Source of the DNA: a virus | DNA length: 43,306 bases | Direction: 5' to 3' (one strand) | IMG/VR virus record: IMGVR_UViG_3300037541_000741 | Location: 1 to 43,306 of that record | Part shown: in pieces, positions 16,715 to 23,148 of the stretch | Layout: each line of letters opens with the position of its first letter | Numbering within the stretch: the stretch's first letter is position 1 | The notes under the pieces: model-generated | Told to the model about the DNA's origin: nothing | Seen by the model: only the letters and a program-made list of their open reading frames with translations | The model's database searches: none | Position numbers and translations under genes: made by a program

Positions 16715-17177
16715 AGTCAATATTCTCTTGTTCAAATAGTGATTGCTGTTTCCAATCCTTACGTTCACCATCTAAATATTTGAATGCTTCATTGACAACA
16801 TTTTTGATAAGCTTAAACTCAACACTTTCCTGATCAGCAATTAATAAATAAGGTGTGGTTGGACAGGCATATCTTCCTTCTATTTCACACTTACCTGTGA
16901 TTGTGATGCCTATACTTTCCTCTTGATATTTGATGGAAAGTCCAATGACTTGCCCCTGCTCAAGCCAGATATGTGGGTTCAATCCAATTGCTTCCACTAA
17001 CATTATTCGGAGTCCATCCAAGCCATCGTAAAACTCAATTCTGGCTTCTTCTTTTCCTGTTAAGGAGCAGTTTAAATTTTCTTCCTGATTGTTTTCGTTA
17101 ACAACCATATAGGCGATACTTATACTTTCAGTGTCCCCTCTTTTGGCTTTTATCTTGGTGATTTTTCGTTCATTCAT
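16701..17177 (-). CDS. Unknown protein, 158 residues
   Basis: A beta-rich, acidic protein (KRGDTESISIAYMVV, then SLTGKEEARIEFYDGLDGLR, and SIGITITGKCEIEGRY). Its ATG overlaps the previous stop, with ggagagcatc as ribosome binding site. No signal peptide or membrane span. I do not recognise the family. It belongs to the six-gene overlapping chain 18133-16701, and may act with the DinD-like protein in it. Confidence 0.6.
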   Translation of the reverse strand: MNERKITKIKAKRGDTESISIAYMVVNENNQEENLNCSLTGKEEARIEFYDGLDGLRIMLVEAIGLNPHIWLEQGQVIGLSIKYQEESIGITITGKCEIEGRYACPTTPYLLIADQESVEFKLIKNVVNEAFKYLDGERKDWKQQSLFEQENIDYESL

Positions 17178-17451
17178 GATGCTCTCCTGTGTAATGTTTT
17201 AGTATTTCTAAGTCAATAAAAATTTGGGTTGGTGACTGGAGGTGTGGTGGCTTGTCTAGTTGAATGTAATAAAGCCAGTCACCTGTGCTAATTTGTCTGA
17301 TACCTGTACAAATTCCCCATCCTTTATTTGTGAGTAGGCGATCGCCGAACCAGTAAGTTGGTCTGGTTAATGTCTCCCATGGTTCTGTTTTAGATGGTCT
17401 AGGCAGTCCCTTTAAGTCTTTAGATGCTATTTTCAATGGTGGTATTTGCAC
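17170..17451 (-). CDS. Unknown protein, 93 residues
   Basis: Start taken at the GTG of 17451 because no ATG is available in frame. The product (TRPTYWFGDRLLTNKGWGIC, then STGDWLYYIQLDKPP) is a beta-barrel-like small protein, with an aromatic core. It overlaps both neighbours. Family not recognised; start uncertain. Confidence 0.55.
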   Translation of the reverse strand: MQIPPLKIASKDLKGLPRPSKTEPWETLTRPTYWFGDRLLTNKGWGICTGIRQISTGDWLYYIQLDKPPHLQSPTQIFIDLEILKHYTGEHHE

Positions 17452-17605
17452 GGTATTTAATGTCTATTGTTATCTTTTGGCGCATCTCTAAATCTCTTAG
17501 GCAAATGGTGATTTCATTGAGCGGATATTCTGGAAAATTATCAATGATTTCTTTCTGAGTCCGCTCAACTTTGGTAAATTCCATAATCTTTGATTCAAGT
17601 GTCAT
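17420..17605 (-). CDS. Small winged-helix-like protein, 61 residues
   Basis: Aggaag precedes the ATG of 17605. Residues 8-45 (MEFTKVERTQKEIIDNFPEY, then NEITICLRDLEMRQKITID) fit a minimal winged helix: helix, recognition helix and a beta-hairpin wing. It overlaps the genes on both sides (11 and 32 bases). A DNA-binding role is inferred. Confidence 0.55.
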   Translation of the reverse strand: MTLESKIMEFTKVERTQKEIIDNFPEYPLNEITICLRDLEMRQKITIDIKYRANTTIENSI

Positions 17606-17948
17606 TTCTTCCTTTTTGTTTCAAAAACTTGGTTGTAAAATATAGTTGCGCGTTAGCAGTGTTGTAATCCCAAGGGTCTAGATTCACGACTACTAAATAA
17701 GCTCCGTATTTTGAAAGTCTGAAGTCAAGGTGGTTGCGCCCAATTTTGCTACTTGGATTTGGGACAACTAATTTTAAAAGATGTTTCTGAGGAAATTCTT
17801 TTGTATTTTGAAGTAGTTGCTTGACTCTATCTATTGAGTGTTTGAATGTTGCCCAATTTGTGCTTACAAGAGGGGCTAATTCGCGGGCTAACCAGTATTC
17901 CCCGTCACCATCTATGTGGGAAATATCATCAAAAGGATTACTTTTCAT
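17595..17948 (-). CDS. DinD N-terminal-domain protein (BRO-N-like)
   Basis: The whole 117-residue protein corresponds to the N-terminal half of DinD/BRO-type proteins: PFDDISHIDGDGEYWLAREL, then NWATFKHSIDRVKQLLQN, and FRLSKYGAYLVVVNLDP plus AQLYFTTKF. E. coli DinD has the same order (WSARQLGKLL..., LSRYACYLVVQNGDP, TYFAIQT) but is about 270 residues, because a second domain follows. Here it stops after the first one. A DinD-like C-terminal domain occurs on another gene in this window (40656-41399). DinD proteins modulate RecA in the SOS response; phage antirepressors use the same N-domain. ATGA overlap with the gene before. Confidence 0.7.
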   Translation of the reverse strand: MKSNPFDDISHIDGDGEYWLARELAPLVSTNWATFKHSIDRVKQLLQNTKEFPQKHLLKLVVPNPSSKIGRNHLDFRLSKYGAYLVVVNLDPWDYNTANAQLYFTTKFLKQKGRNDT

Positions 17949-18133
17949 GCTGCAACCTTTTCGTTTTTTTTAAATTCTTTTAGTCCAATAGCTAAAAGAT
18001 TCTCTACTAAAAGTCCAATTTCTTCATCATTTGTCACAGCCAAAATTTTGATTGTTTTGTACAAATCTCGCGGAATCCTGATCATTGATTTTTCCCGCGC
18101 TGGAGTCTGATTTCTAGTTAATTGCTTTGTCAT
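17945..18133 (-). CDS. Ribbon-helix-helix regulator
   Basis: Start at ATG 18133 (MTKQLTRNQTP); a longer in-frame start would run through the operator. The 62-residue product reads SMIRIPRDLYKTIKILA, then EEIGLLVENLLAIGLKEFKK, the strand-helix-helix pattern of CopG/Arc regulators of plasmids and phages. It leads the left half of the divergent control region and is coupled to the DinD-like gene. It probably binds the promoter ahead of it. Confidence 0.65.
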   Translation of the reverse strand: MTKQLTRNQTPAREKSMIRIPRDLYKTIKILAVTNDEEIGLLVENLLAIGLKEFKKNEKVAA

Positions 18134-18161
18134 AAACACTGTTTTACTTAGTATTATCTTG

Positions 18162-18280
18162 TGTGTAACACAATTTAATTGTAGCACATAATCTATTGTA
18201 ATTTACAAAAGAAATATATAACTTTACGTTATCTTTATCATTTTTAATCTATTGTGTGATTATGTTATTGTGTTACACAA
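18162..18280. promoter_or_regulatory. Divergent control region with paired operators
   Basis: TGTGTAACACAA (18162-18173) and its exact reverse complement TTGTGTTACACA (18268-18279) flank the promoter region of the two divergent operons. Each is near-palindromic around GTGTTACAC. AATCTATTGT also occurs twice as a direct repeat at about 18191 and 18246. The layout looks like a phage lysis-lysogeny or plasmid control switch. Confidence 0.6.
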
Positions 18281-18282
18281 AT

Positions 18283-18633
18283 ATGAAAGCTGTTAGAAAG
18301 ATTTGGACCAAAAAGGGACTAGCTAAATTAGGTGGCATAGTCCGCAGATCCCGCGAAGCCAGGCAACTGACCTTAAGGGAACTTGCTGACTTGAGTTCTA
18401 CTGAAGGTAATTCGGTTCACTTTAAAACCATTAGCTGCATTGAAAACTCCTCTGTAATGCCCAACTTTAATACCCTTGAAGCGATCGCATCATCAGGACT
18501 AATTTTTGATGATAAAGGCAAGACTTTAGATATTTATGACTTCATTGATATTGCATCTGAGACTGACAGTAGTACAGATGAAGCTACAGATATTTACGCA
18601 GACTTACCCCTTTTGAACAATATTGAGAATTAA
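18283..18633 (+). CDS. XRE-family HTH regulator, 116 residues
   Basis: Start at the ATG of 18283 (MKAVRKIW), just past the operator; earlier in-frame starts at 18256 and 18262 would place the operator inside the gene. Residues about 15-70 (AKLGGIVRRSREARQLTLRE, then ADLSSTEGNSVHFKTISCIE) contain the XRE helix-turn-helix, and the C-terminus is acidic and Thr/Ser-rich (SETDSSTDEATDIYADLP). It starts the right half of the divergent control region, with two more small DNA-binding genes following. A repressor or switch role is the obvious candidate. Confidence 0.75.
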   Translation: MKAVRKIWTKKGLAKLGGIVRRSREARQLTLRELADLSSTEGNSVHFKTISCIENSSVMPNFNTLEAIASSGLIFDDKGKTLDIYDFIDIASETDSSTDEATDIYADLPLLNNIEN

Positions 18634-18636
18634 AGT

Positions 18637-19002
18637 ATGAAAGCAGGAAGATTAATCAAGTCTATATGTAGCCGGGCTTCTAGTATGAATCAGGCTGCTA
18701 AAAAATCTAAAGTCTCTCAAGGGACTTTGAGTGAGTGGCAAGCGGATAAAGTGTCGCCTGGACTAGAGAAATACGTAGATTTGTGTTTGGCTATGGGTTG
18801 CCGTCCCGGTTTTGAATTGGATCAATATTTGGGTTTGGGCGGGGCAAAACCAAAAACGGCAGAAGATGTTTTAGGCGTAGCGTTGGGACTACCACCCATA
18901 GAACAGCAACGCTTAATCTCTTTAATTACTGCTAAGTATGTTGAATATTTAAGCGGTGAATTGAAAGATGACATGATAGAATTAGCAGACATCAATAATT
19001 AA
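18637..19002 (+). CDS. HTH regulator, 121 residues
   Basis: Residues about 5-45 (RLIKSICSRASSMNQAAKKS, then SQGTLSEWQADKVSPG) form a helix-turn-helix in the style of plasmid and phage repressors. The C-terminus (KTAEDVLGVALGLPPIEQQR) is helical. It follows the XRE gene by three bases and is followed by the 68-residue gene after eight bases, all in one operon. Confidence 0.65.
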   Translation: MKAGRLIKSICSRASSMNQAAKKSKVSQGTLSEWQADKVSPGLEKYVDLCLAMGCRPGFELDQYLGLGGAKPKTAEDVLGVALGLPPIEQQRLISLITAKYVEYLSGELKDDMIELADINN

Positions 19003-19010
19003 AGGAAATT

Positions 19011-19217
19011 ATGGCACGACCATCAGATTACGGTAAAAACAAAGTAAGAGTTACGCTTAGGCTTACTCCAACAGCTAGATGTGTATATCAGTGTTACGCA
19101 GACCATTTATGTATAGCCTTTGGTGAGCTAATTGAGAGAATTGTCCGAAACCCAGACGTAGCAAGGGGTATGGCTGCTTTTCTGGAGACTGAAAAAAAAG
19201 TTTTGGAAAAGGCTTGA
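19011..19217 (+). CDS. Small DNA-binding-like regulator, paralogue of 12721-12942
   Basis: The 68-residue product (RVTLRLTPTARCVYQCYADH, then GELIERIVRNPDVARGMAAF) shares the same core pattern as the 73-residue protein at 12721-12942, including the RNPDV motif. AAGGAAA precedes the ATG. In the other copy the gene has its own operator; here it follows two HTH genes. The promoter of the next gene begins inside its last codons. Confidence 0.6.
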   Translation: MARPSDYGKNKVRVTLRLTPTARCVYQCYADHLCIAFGELIERIVRNPDVARGMAAFLETEKKVLEKA

Positions 19218-19242
19218 CAATTTCATTCTATCCATACATAAT
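19214..19242 (+). promoter_or_regulatory. Promoter of the 421-codon gene
   Basis: TTGACA (19214-19219) and CATAAT (19237-19242) are separated by exactly 17 bases. It overlaps the end of the 68-residue gene. The transcript would begin about position 19249, just before the inverted repeat at 19262. Confidence 0.7.
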
Positions 19243-19261
19243 GGAAATATAGAAAAACAAA

Positions 19262-19330
19262 CGACGCGGGAGGGTGTGATGGACTTAGTAAAAAGAAGAC
19301 AGGTATTGATCAACTTAATCTCCCGCGTCG
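19262..19330 (+). promoter_or_regulatory. 11-bp inverted repeat that covers a ribosome binding site
   Basis: CGACGCGGGAG (19262-19272) pairs perfectly with CTCCCGCGTCG (19320-19330). The left arm contains the GGGAGG of the start at 19279, so the paired RNA would hide it. The right arm is inside the coding sequence. This is a likely translational switch or a coincidence of G/C-rich codons; I favour the switch because neighbouring DNA is AT-rich. Confidence 0.5.
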
Positions 19331-20541
19331 GGAGGGGTCAACAAAACATCTACCGCTGGGTAGATGAGTTGATGGAAATTGATGCTCAATTGGAGCATCA
19401 GGAACAGACAAAGGAGACAAAAATGTTCAAAATTAACGTTACAGAACTTCACCCTGAAATTCAAAAAAAATTAGCAGATGAATTAAATGGGGTGTTAAAC
19501 GCCTCTGAACTAAAGGCTGTTATTATCACCAGCCTAAATCCAGAAGATTTAGACTGGTATAAATTAGAAATCGCCATCTATGGCAGTGTAGACACTGATT
19601 GTGACAGACTGCACCAGTGTCTTTCCTGGGGTGAAGATGACGAAGTAAAGAAAAAAATAATTAAAGAAGCAGTAATAATTACTGAAAAAAACACAGTAGC
19701 CGATGAATTACATCGGCTGAACTTAACTTTCGAGGATCTAAAAAATCCTGCTAAATTAGGGTTGGCAGGGTTGATATCCGTGCCTTTTAAAGACAAAGAT
19801 AAAAGCTATCACAACAAATTAAACCTCCCTCAAGAATGCCAGGGTCTTCCAGCATTTTCAACAGGAAATACAAGAAGATCTCAAACATCAACTCATTCTA
19901 CCAATCGAATGGGAGATTCGGTTAGTCACAAGACATGGGTAACAGAATATGAGTACGTCATTGGCACGTATCTATATTGGTCAGATACCAATATAGAAGG
20001 GAAAATATTGTTCCCTTCTGAAGCCGAAATCTTGAAAAAAGAAGTTGATCATTTGGTAGATATAATTTTAAACAACGGGGTAAAAAACCTTTCGGAAGCA
20101 CGGGAATTAAGTGCAAAAAGACTAGCAAAAATAGCGGACGAAAAAGCCGCTAAACTGGCTATACCAAAACCCGAATGGGTTGAAAAGGAAATTACCAGCA
20201 ACGGAAACGTTAATCGTTTCTGGATTGGTGATGATTACATCTACTCGTTCTGGTGGAATAGCCAGGACGGGACGGTGTGGCAACAATGTGAAGACCGTAC
20301 CCGTGGTGAACGTACCCGCGAATCTAAATCTTTGGGTTCAAACCGGGATGTGGTTATGAATCACATAAACAGCCTGTTAGCTGAACGCAAACGAGTAAGT
20401 GAACTGCTTGCTGCTCAAGAAGAGATTAAGCACCAGCAAGAAAAATTACACAAAGAGCAATATCAAGAGTACAAAGCTTTACAAAAGAGTAAAGGCGGCA
20501 TTGTCAAGCCTTTTGAGAAGTGGGTGCAATCAGTAGCTTAG
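19279..20541 (+). CDS. Unknown protein with two likely starts, 420 or 372 residues
   Basis: The ATG at 19279 has GGGAGG ahead, inside an inverted repeat. A second in-frame ATG at 19423 has aaggag six bases ahead, the best ribosome binding site in the region. The first 48 residues (MDLVKRRQVLINLISRVGRG, then WVDELMEIDAQLE) form a basic plus an acidic helix. Afterwards come an acidic domain (INVTELHPEIQKKLADEL), a Ser/Thr-rich stretch near residue 200, a segment with ITSNGNVNRFWIGDDYIYSF, and a C-terminal coiled coil (LAAQEEIKHQQEKLHKEQYQ). I do not recognise the protein. The two starts suggest two isoforms. Confidence 0.65.
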   Translation: MDLVKRRQVLINLISRVGRGQQNIYRWVDELMEIDAQLEHQEQTKETKMFKINVTELHPEIQKKLADELNGVLNASELKAVIITSLNPEDLDWYKLEIAIYGSVDTDCDRLHQCLSWGEDDEVKKKIIKEAVIITEKNTVADELHRLNLTFEDLKNPAKLGLAGLISVPFKDKDKSYHNKLNLPQECQGLPAFSTGNTRRSQTSTHSTNRMGDSVSHKTWVTEYEYVIGTYLYWSDTNIEGKILFPSEAEILKKEVDHLVDIILNNGVKNLSEARELSAKRLAKIADEKAAKLAIPKPEWVEKEITSNGNVNRFWIGDDYIYSFWWNSQDGTVWQQCEDRTRGERTRESKSLGSNRDVVMNHINSLLAERKRVSELLAAQEEIKHQQEKLHKEQYQEYKALQKSKGGIVKPFEKWVQSVA

Positions 20542-20603
20542 TCTACTACTTGACCTAAGCACGTCAGTAAACTGCTGTTGTAAATACTGAAGAGCAAAAT
20601 AAA

Positions 20604-20921
20604 ATGGAAACAACAATGATAGTAGATGGATATACCTATCACCTGGTAGAGTATGCTTACGTAACAATAGGAGGAGACTTGGTTGGCTATTCCAAATCCC
20701 TTGACATTAAACTTGCTGGGGAAATTAAAGAAATACCTGACGATTGTGAGTGGCTGACACCACTCACTCCAGTTAAACGCGCCCCTCTGGGCGACATCTT
20801 CGTAATGGAAGATGGGGTGGATACTTATTCCAGACATTTCTTAGAGGAACAATTAAAAGAAGAAGAAGAAAGTCTCAAAAGGCGTAGGGTAAAGCCGGGC
20901 TGGCAACCTTTTACTTTTTAG
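20604..20921 (+). CDS. Unknown protein, 105 residues
   Basis: The product (TMIVDGYTYHLVEYAYVTIG, then PVKRAPLGDIFVMEDGVDTY) has a beta N-terminus and a Glu/Lys-rich helix near the end (EEQLKEEEESLKRRRVKPGW). No membrane segment or signal peptide, no clear Shine-Dalgarno. A candidate self-cleaving ribozyme begins seven bases after its stop. Not recognised. Confidence 0.5.
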   Translation: METTMIVDGYTYHLVEYAYVTIGGDLVGYSKSLDIKLAGEIKEIPDDCEWLTPLTPVKRAPLGDIFVMEDGVDTYSRHFLEEQLKEEEESLKRRRVKPGWQPFTF

Positions 20922-20927
20922 CTTCAA

Positions 20928-20985
20928 CCCACCTGATGATGGGCGGCTGGCTACCGTCCGAAACTACCACCCCGGTAGTAGTGGG
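20928..20985 (+). ncRNA. Candidate type I hammerhead ribozyme
   Basis: All core elements occur in order. Stem I: CCCAC (20928-20932) with GUGGG (20981-20985). CUGAUGA at 20933-20939. Stem II: GGGCGG (20941-20946) with CCGUCC (20954-20959), one G-U pair, loop CUGGCUA. GAAA at 20960-20963. Stem III: ACUACC (20963-20968) with GGUAGU (20974-20979), loop ACCCC. Cleavage would follow A20980, in the triplet GUA. The open end is stem I, so type I. One deviation: an extra U at 20940 between CUGAUGA and stem II. It lies between two same-strand genes; cleavage would give the 21016 gene its own 5' end. Confidence 0.72.
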
Positions 20986-21015
20986 AATCCTATTTACACC
21001 CCACAGGAGACAGAC

Positions 21016-21243
21016 ATGGACGTTAAAGAATTTATTATTGCTAATTGGAAAAGTGCTGAAGCACTTCGCACTTTATTGGGTGCTGATTTTTCCAAAAATG
21101 ATGAATTTCACTTTGGTGAAGTTCCCACAGAACAAGCAAGACTTGAGGTGAAAAACGGGAAAATCACCCGTGTCACTACATGGTCAGGTTTAAGCTGGTC
21201 AGCCAAATATGGCTACAGCAGTCCTGTTGTAGATGTCTTTTAG
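21016..21243 (+). CDS. Unknown protein, 75 residues
   Basis: The ATG is preceded by caggagacagac, a good ribosome binding site 35 bases after the predicted ribozyme cleavage position. The product starts VKEFIIANWKSAEALRTLLG and ends in a beta part (GKITRVTTWSGLSWSAKYGY). Soluble and not recognised. Another frame overlaps on the same strand but lacks a start signal. Confidence 0.55.
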   Translation: MDVKEFIIANWKSAEALRTLLGADFSKNDEFHFGEVPTEQARLEVKNGKITRVTTWSGLSWSAKYGYSSPVVDVF

Positions 21244-21250
21244 TGTTATT

Positions 21251-21312
21251 TGCGGATCATGAAAGATCCGCACTTAAAGCTTTCACAGTCCCCTTTTTAG
21301 GGGATATTTTTT
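21251..21312 (+). terminator. Two successive hairpins, the second followed by T residues
   Basis: TGCGGATC / GATCCGCA (21251-21258, 21265-21272) is a perfect 8-bp stem. TCCCC / GGGGA (21289-21293, 21300-21304) follows, then TATTTTTTAT. The second is a weak terminator; the first may protect the 3' end. Both lie in the 85-base gap before the next gene. Confidence 0.6.
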
Positions 21313-21328
21313 ATACTTGGAGTAACAG

Positions 21329-21649
21329 ATGAAGGTTGGAGATAGTTTAATTTTTTTGGATATATCTTACAACAAAACAAGAGGTAAGATTTCTCAAGGA
21401 ATTGTAGAGAAAGTAGGACGGACATACTTTTATGTTCGTGTTGATTATGATGTAATAAAAGTTCAGATAGGGGATTTCCCTATTGTCGTCCAAGAGTACA
21501 ATGCTGTATTATTTGATTCACAAGAATCATACAGCAACTACATTCAACACAAAGATAATCTTAAAAAACTTCAAGTTGCAACCAGAAAACTTGATTTGCT
21601 CACACCGGATCAAATACGTCGCATTTTAGAAATAATAGAAGAGCAATGA
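21329..21649 (+). CDS. Unknown protein, 106 residues
   Basis: Ggagtaac precedes the ATG. The N-terminal part is a beta barrel (MKVGDSLIFLDISYNKTRGK, then IVEKVGRTYFYVRVDYDVIK); the C-terminus is helical (LKKLQVATRKLDLLTPDQIR). The fold layout fits small SH3-like or chaperone-like phage proteins. Its stop overlaps the start of the methyltransferase N-terminal frame (ATGA). Confidence 0.5.
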   Translation: MKVGDSLIFLDISYNKTRGKISQGIVEKVGRTYFYVRVDYDVIKVQIGDFPIVVQEYNAVLFDSQESYSNYIQHKDNLKKLQVATRKLDLLTPDQIRRILEIIEEQ

Positions 21650-21723
21650 ATCAATTAACACTCTTTGAAGAGCAGCTTACTGTCAGTGATTTTACGAACG
21701 ATGACTATGAAACACCTGACTAG
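21646..21723 (+). CDS. Displaced N-terminus of the DNA methyltransferase
   Basis: ATG at 21646 overlaps the previous stop. It reads MNQLTLFEEQLTVSDF, then TNDDYETPD and a TAG at 21721. The last part (DYETP) is the usual opening of phage-type methyltransferases, which go on directly into a 'unit PxxxAKAMA' segment. That continuation is present (RLAKAMANLV) but one frame away. So this is the natural start of the following gene, cut off by a +1 shift or bypassed by recoding. Confidence 0.6.
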   Translation: MNQLTLFEEQLTVSDFTNDDYETPD

Positions 21724-22309
21724 ATTAGCCAAAGCAATGGCTAATCTAGTCTTGCTTACAGACAGAGAAATCTTAGAACCATTTGCTGGTTCAGGTCAAA
21801 TAGCTAAATACCTACCAGGCGATCGCTCAGTAGAATGTGTAGAAATCAAGTATTCCCGATTTTTGGAAGGGAAAGAAAAAGCCAAGTCAGCTACTTGGGT
21901 AAATGGCAACTTTTTTAGCGGTGTTTCTAAATGGGGATGTGACCTTATCATCTCAAACCCACCTTTTTCTTTGTGCGTTGAGGCGGTTGCTAAATCCTTG
22001 GAACTGCTCAATGATAGCCCCAATTCCCGTTTACTATTTTTAATGCCTTTGGATTGGAACTGCTCTCAAGGAAGAGCTAAAGCTTGGGAATCTTTGGATG
22101 CACATATCCATCATGTTTACCCTGTTGCTGACAGAGTGGATTACCTGAAAGACAGCATCCCTATGAGTAAGCAACAAAAATTCATTGGTGGTGTTCCACA
22201 ATTTAAGAACGGAAAGCCAGTCATGAACAGTGGTCGTCAATGTTACGACGCTATCTTTGACATTCGTTTAGGCAAGCAGAACTCAGCACTAACATTAATT
22301 CACAAATAA
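21701..22309 (+). CDS. DNA adenine methyltransferase-like protein, frame-displaced start
   Basis: The core contains motif I as ILEPFAGSGQIAKYL (SAM binding) and motif IV as ISNPPF (catalytic for N6-adenine methylation), then MPLDWN. The order motif I then motif IV is that of N6-adenine or protein methyltransferases of the gamma type. The target-recognition part is short. As written, translation could begin at ATG 21701 or 21707, giving MTMKHLTRLAKAMANL. The proper N-terminus lies in another frame (21646-21723). No restriction endonuclease is nearby, so an orphan phage methyltransferase is likely. Confidence 0.65.
   Translation: MTMKHLTRLAKAMANLVLLTDREILEPFAGSGQIAKYLPGDRSVECVEIKYSRFLEGKEKAKSATWVNGNFFSGVSKWGCDLIISNPPFSLCVEAVAKSLELLNDSPNSRLLFLMPLDWNCSQGRAKAWESLDAHIHHVYPVADRVDYLKDSIPMSKQQKFIGGVPQFKNGKPVMNSGRQCYDAIFDIRLGKQNSALTLIHK
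21718..21751 (+). promoter_or_regulatory. 13-bp perfect hairpin at the frame junction
   Basis: GACTAGATTAGCC (21718-21730) and GGCTAATCTAGTC (21739-21751) pair perfectly around the loop AAAGCAAT. The stem begins with the last codon of the displaced N-terminus and contains its TAG stop. It could promote frameshifting or bypass, or be a separate regulatory element. Confidence 0.6.
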
Positions 22310-22324
22310 AAGGAAGATAAAACG

Positions 22325-22756
22325 ATGGACACCCTATTAATCAGCTTGCACCCTGTCCACTGCCAAAATATTCTCGCAGGGAACAAGACGATAGAGCTTA
22401 GGAAAAGAAGTCCAAGGAAAAGAAGTCCAAAAGCCATTAAGCCAGTTTTTTTCCCTGAATTTACTCAAATACTAATGTATGAAACCAAGCCCACAGCAGC
22501 AATTGTAGGAAAAGTGACACCTGTTGAGATATTGGAGCAAACCTGCACTGAGTGGCATAAGTTTACTAGTGAATTATGCCTTTCCATGTACGATATAGAA
22601 GAATATTTAGGCGGGAGATGTGGATATGGAATTAAGCTTAAAGACCCTCAAAAAATTAATCTTGTAACATTACCCAAGATGAAAGAACTGGGAATCAACC
22701 CACCACAATGCTACAGATATCTAAGTGAGGAATTGGTTGAGCAACTACTCGCATAA
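22325..22756 (+). CDS. ASCH-domain protein
   Basis: The first 30 residues (LLISLHPVHCQNILAGNKTI, then ELRKR) are the classic ASCH/PUA-like opening, and GRCGYGIKLKDP near residue 100 also fits. ASCH proteins bind RNA or modified nucleotides and are common in phages. The ATG has aaaggaag ahead. At 22400-22429 a 15-bp tandem duplication gives RKRSPRKRSP. It follows the methyltransferase by 15 bases, in the same operon. Confidence 0.75.
   Translation: MDTLLISLHPVHCQNILAGNKTIELRKRSPRKRSPKAIKPVFFPEFTQILMYETKPTAAIVGKVTPVEILEQTCTEWHKFTSELCLSMYDIEEYLGGRCGYGIKLKDPQKINLVTLPKMKELGINPPQCYRYLSEELVEQLLA
22400..22429 (+). repeat. 15-bp tandem duplication
   Basis: AGGAAAAGAAGTCCA occurs twice in a row, adding RKRSP to the ASCH protein. 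Perfect copies suggest a recent slip. Confidence 0.85.
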
Positions 22757-22798
22757 TGCTATACTATGGTATAGTAGTACCTACGAAACACTCATATA

Positions 22799-22838
22799 AG
22801 CGATTGCCTTTTCCGTTAGGCGATCGCTATTTTTTTTG
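22799..22838 (+). terminator. Terminator of the methyltransferase/ASCH operon
   Basis: AGCGATTGCC (22799-22808) pairs with GGCGATCGCT (22819-22828), one G-U pair, then ATTTTTTTTG. It contains a HIP1-like GGCGATCGCT. Strong and oriented with the operon. Confidence 0.8.
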
Positions 22839-23106
22839 ATTGTGGAAACACCAAAACCCTTGAAAATCAGGGCTTTAATTTTCTGGTTTCAATCGTGCCA
22901 ATTGCCTGTCATTGGTTTAAATCTTTGTATAGCAATAAGTTCGCGCTATGGCTGTTAAAATTCCCAATAACTAACGGCATAATCCACTTACGATAGAATG
23001 AGCATCCGGCGCAATTGTCACCGGTTTAATTGAGTTATTTTGAAGGTAAAAACTTGGTTTTTTGTCACTGGCACGATTGCTTAAGGACAAAATTCTTGAA
23101 AAAGAA
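22839..23106. other. Gene-free stretch with an 11-bp inverted repeat
   Basis: No open frame longer than about ten codons. CAATCGTGCCA (22890-22900) and TGGCACGATTG (23069-23079) are exact inverted copies 168 bases apart. A small non-autonomous element or a decayed insertion sequence is possible, but no target duplication or transposase is visible. Confidence 0.35.
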
Positions 23107-23135
23107 AAAACCCTGTAGTTGATGTACAGGGTTTT
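23107..23135 (-). terminator. Terminator of the 23149 gene
   Basis: AAAACCCTGTA / TACAGGGTTTT, 11-bp perfect stem with a seven-base loop. On the - strand it is followed by TTTTTTCTTT (reading into 23106 and below); a shorter T run also exists on +. Confidence 0.85.
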
Positions 23136-23148
23136 GTTTTAGTATCAT

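Noticed and set aside
22757-22780. CTATAC/GTATAG hairpin as a terminator
   Set aside because: Short, AT-rich and without a T run; the better terminator is at 22799.
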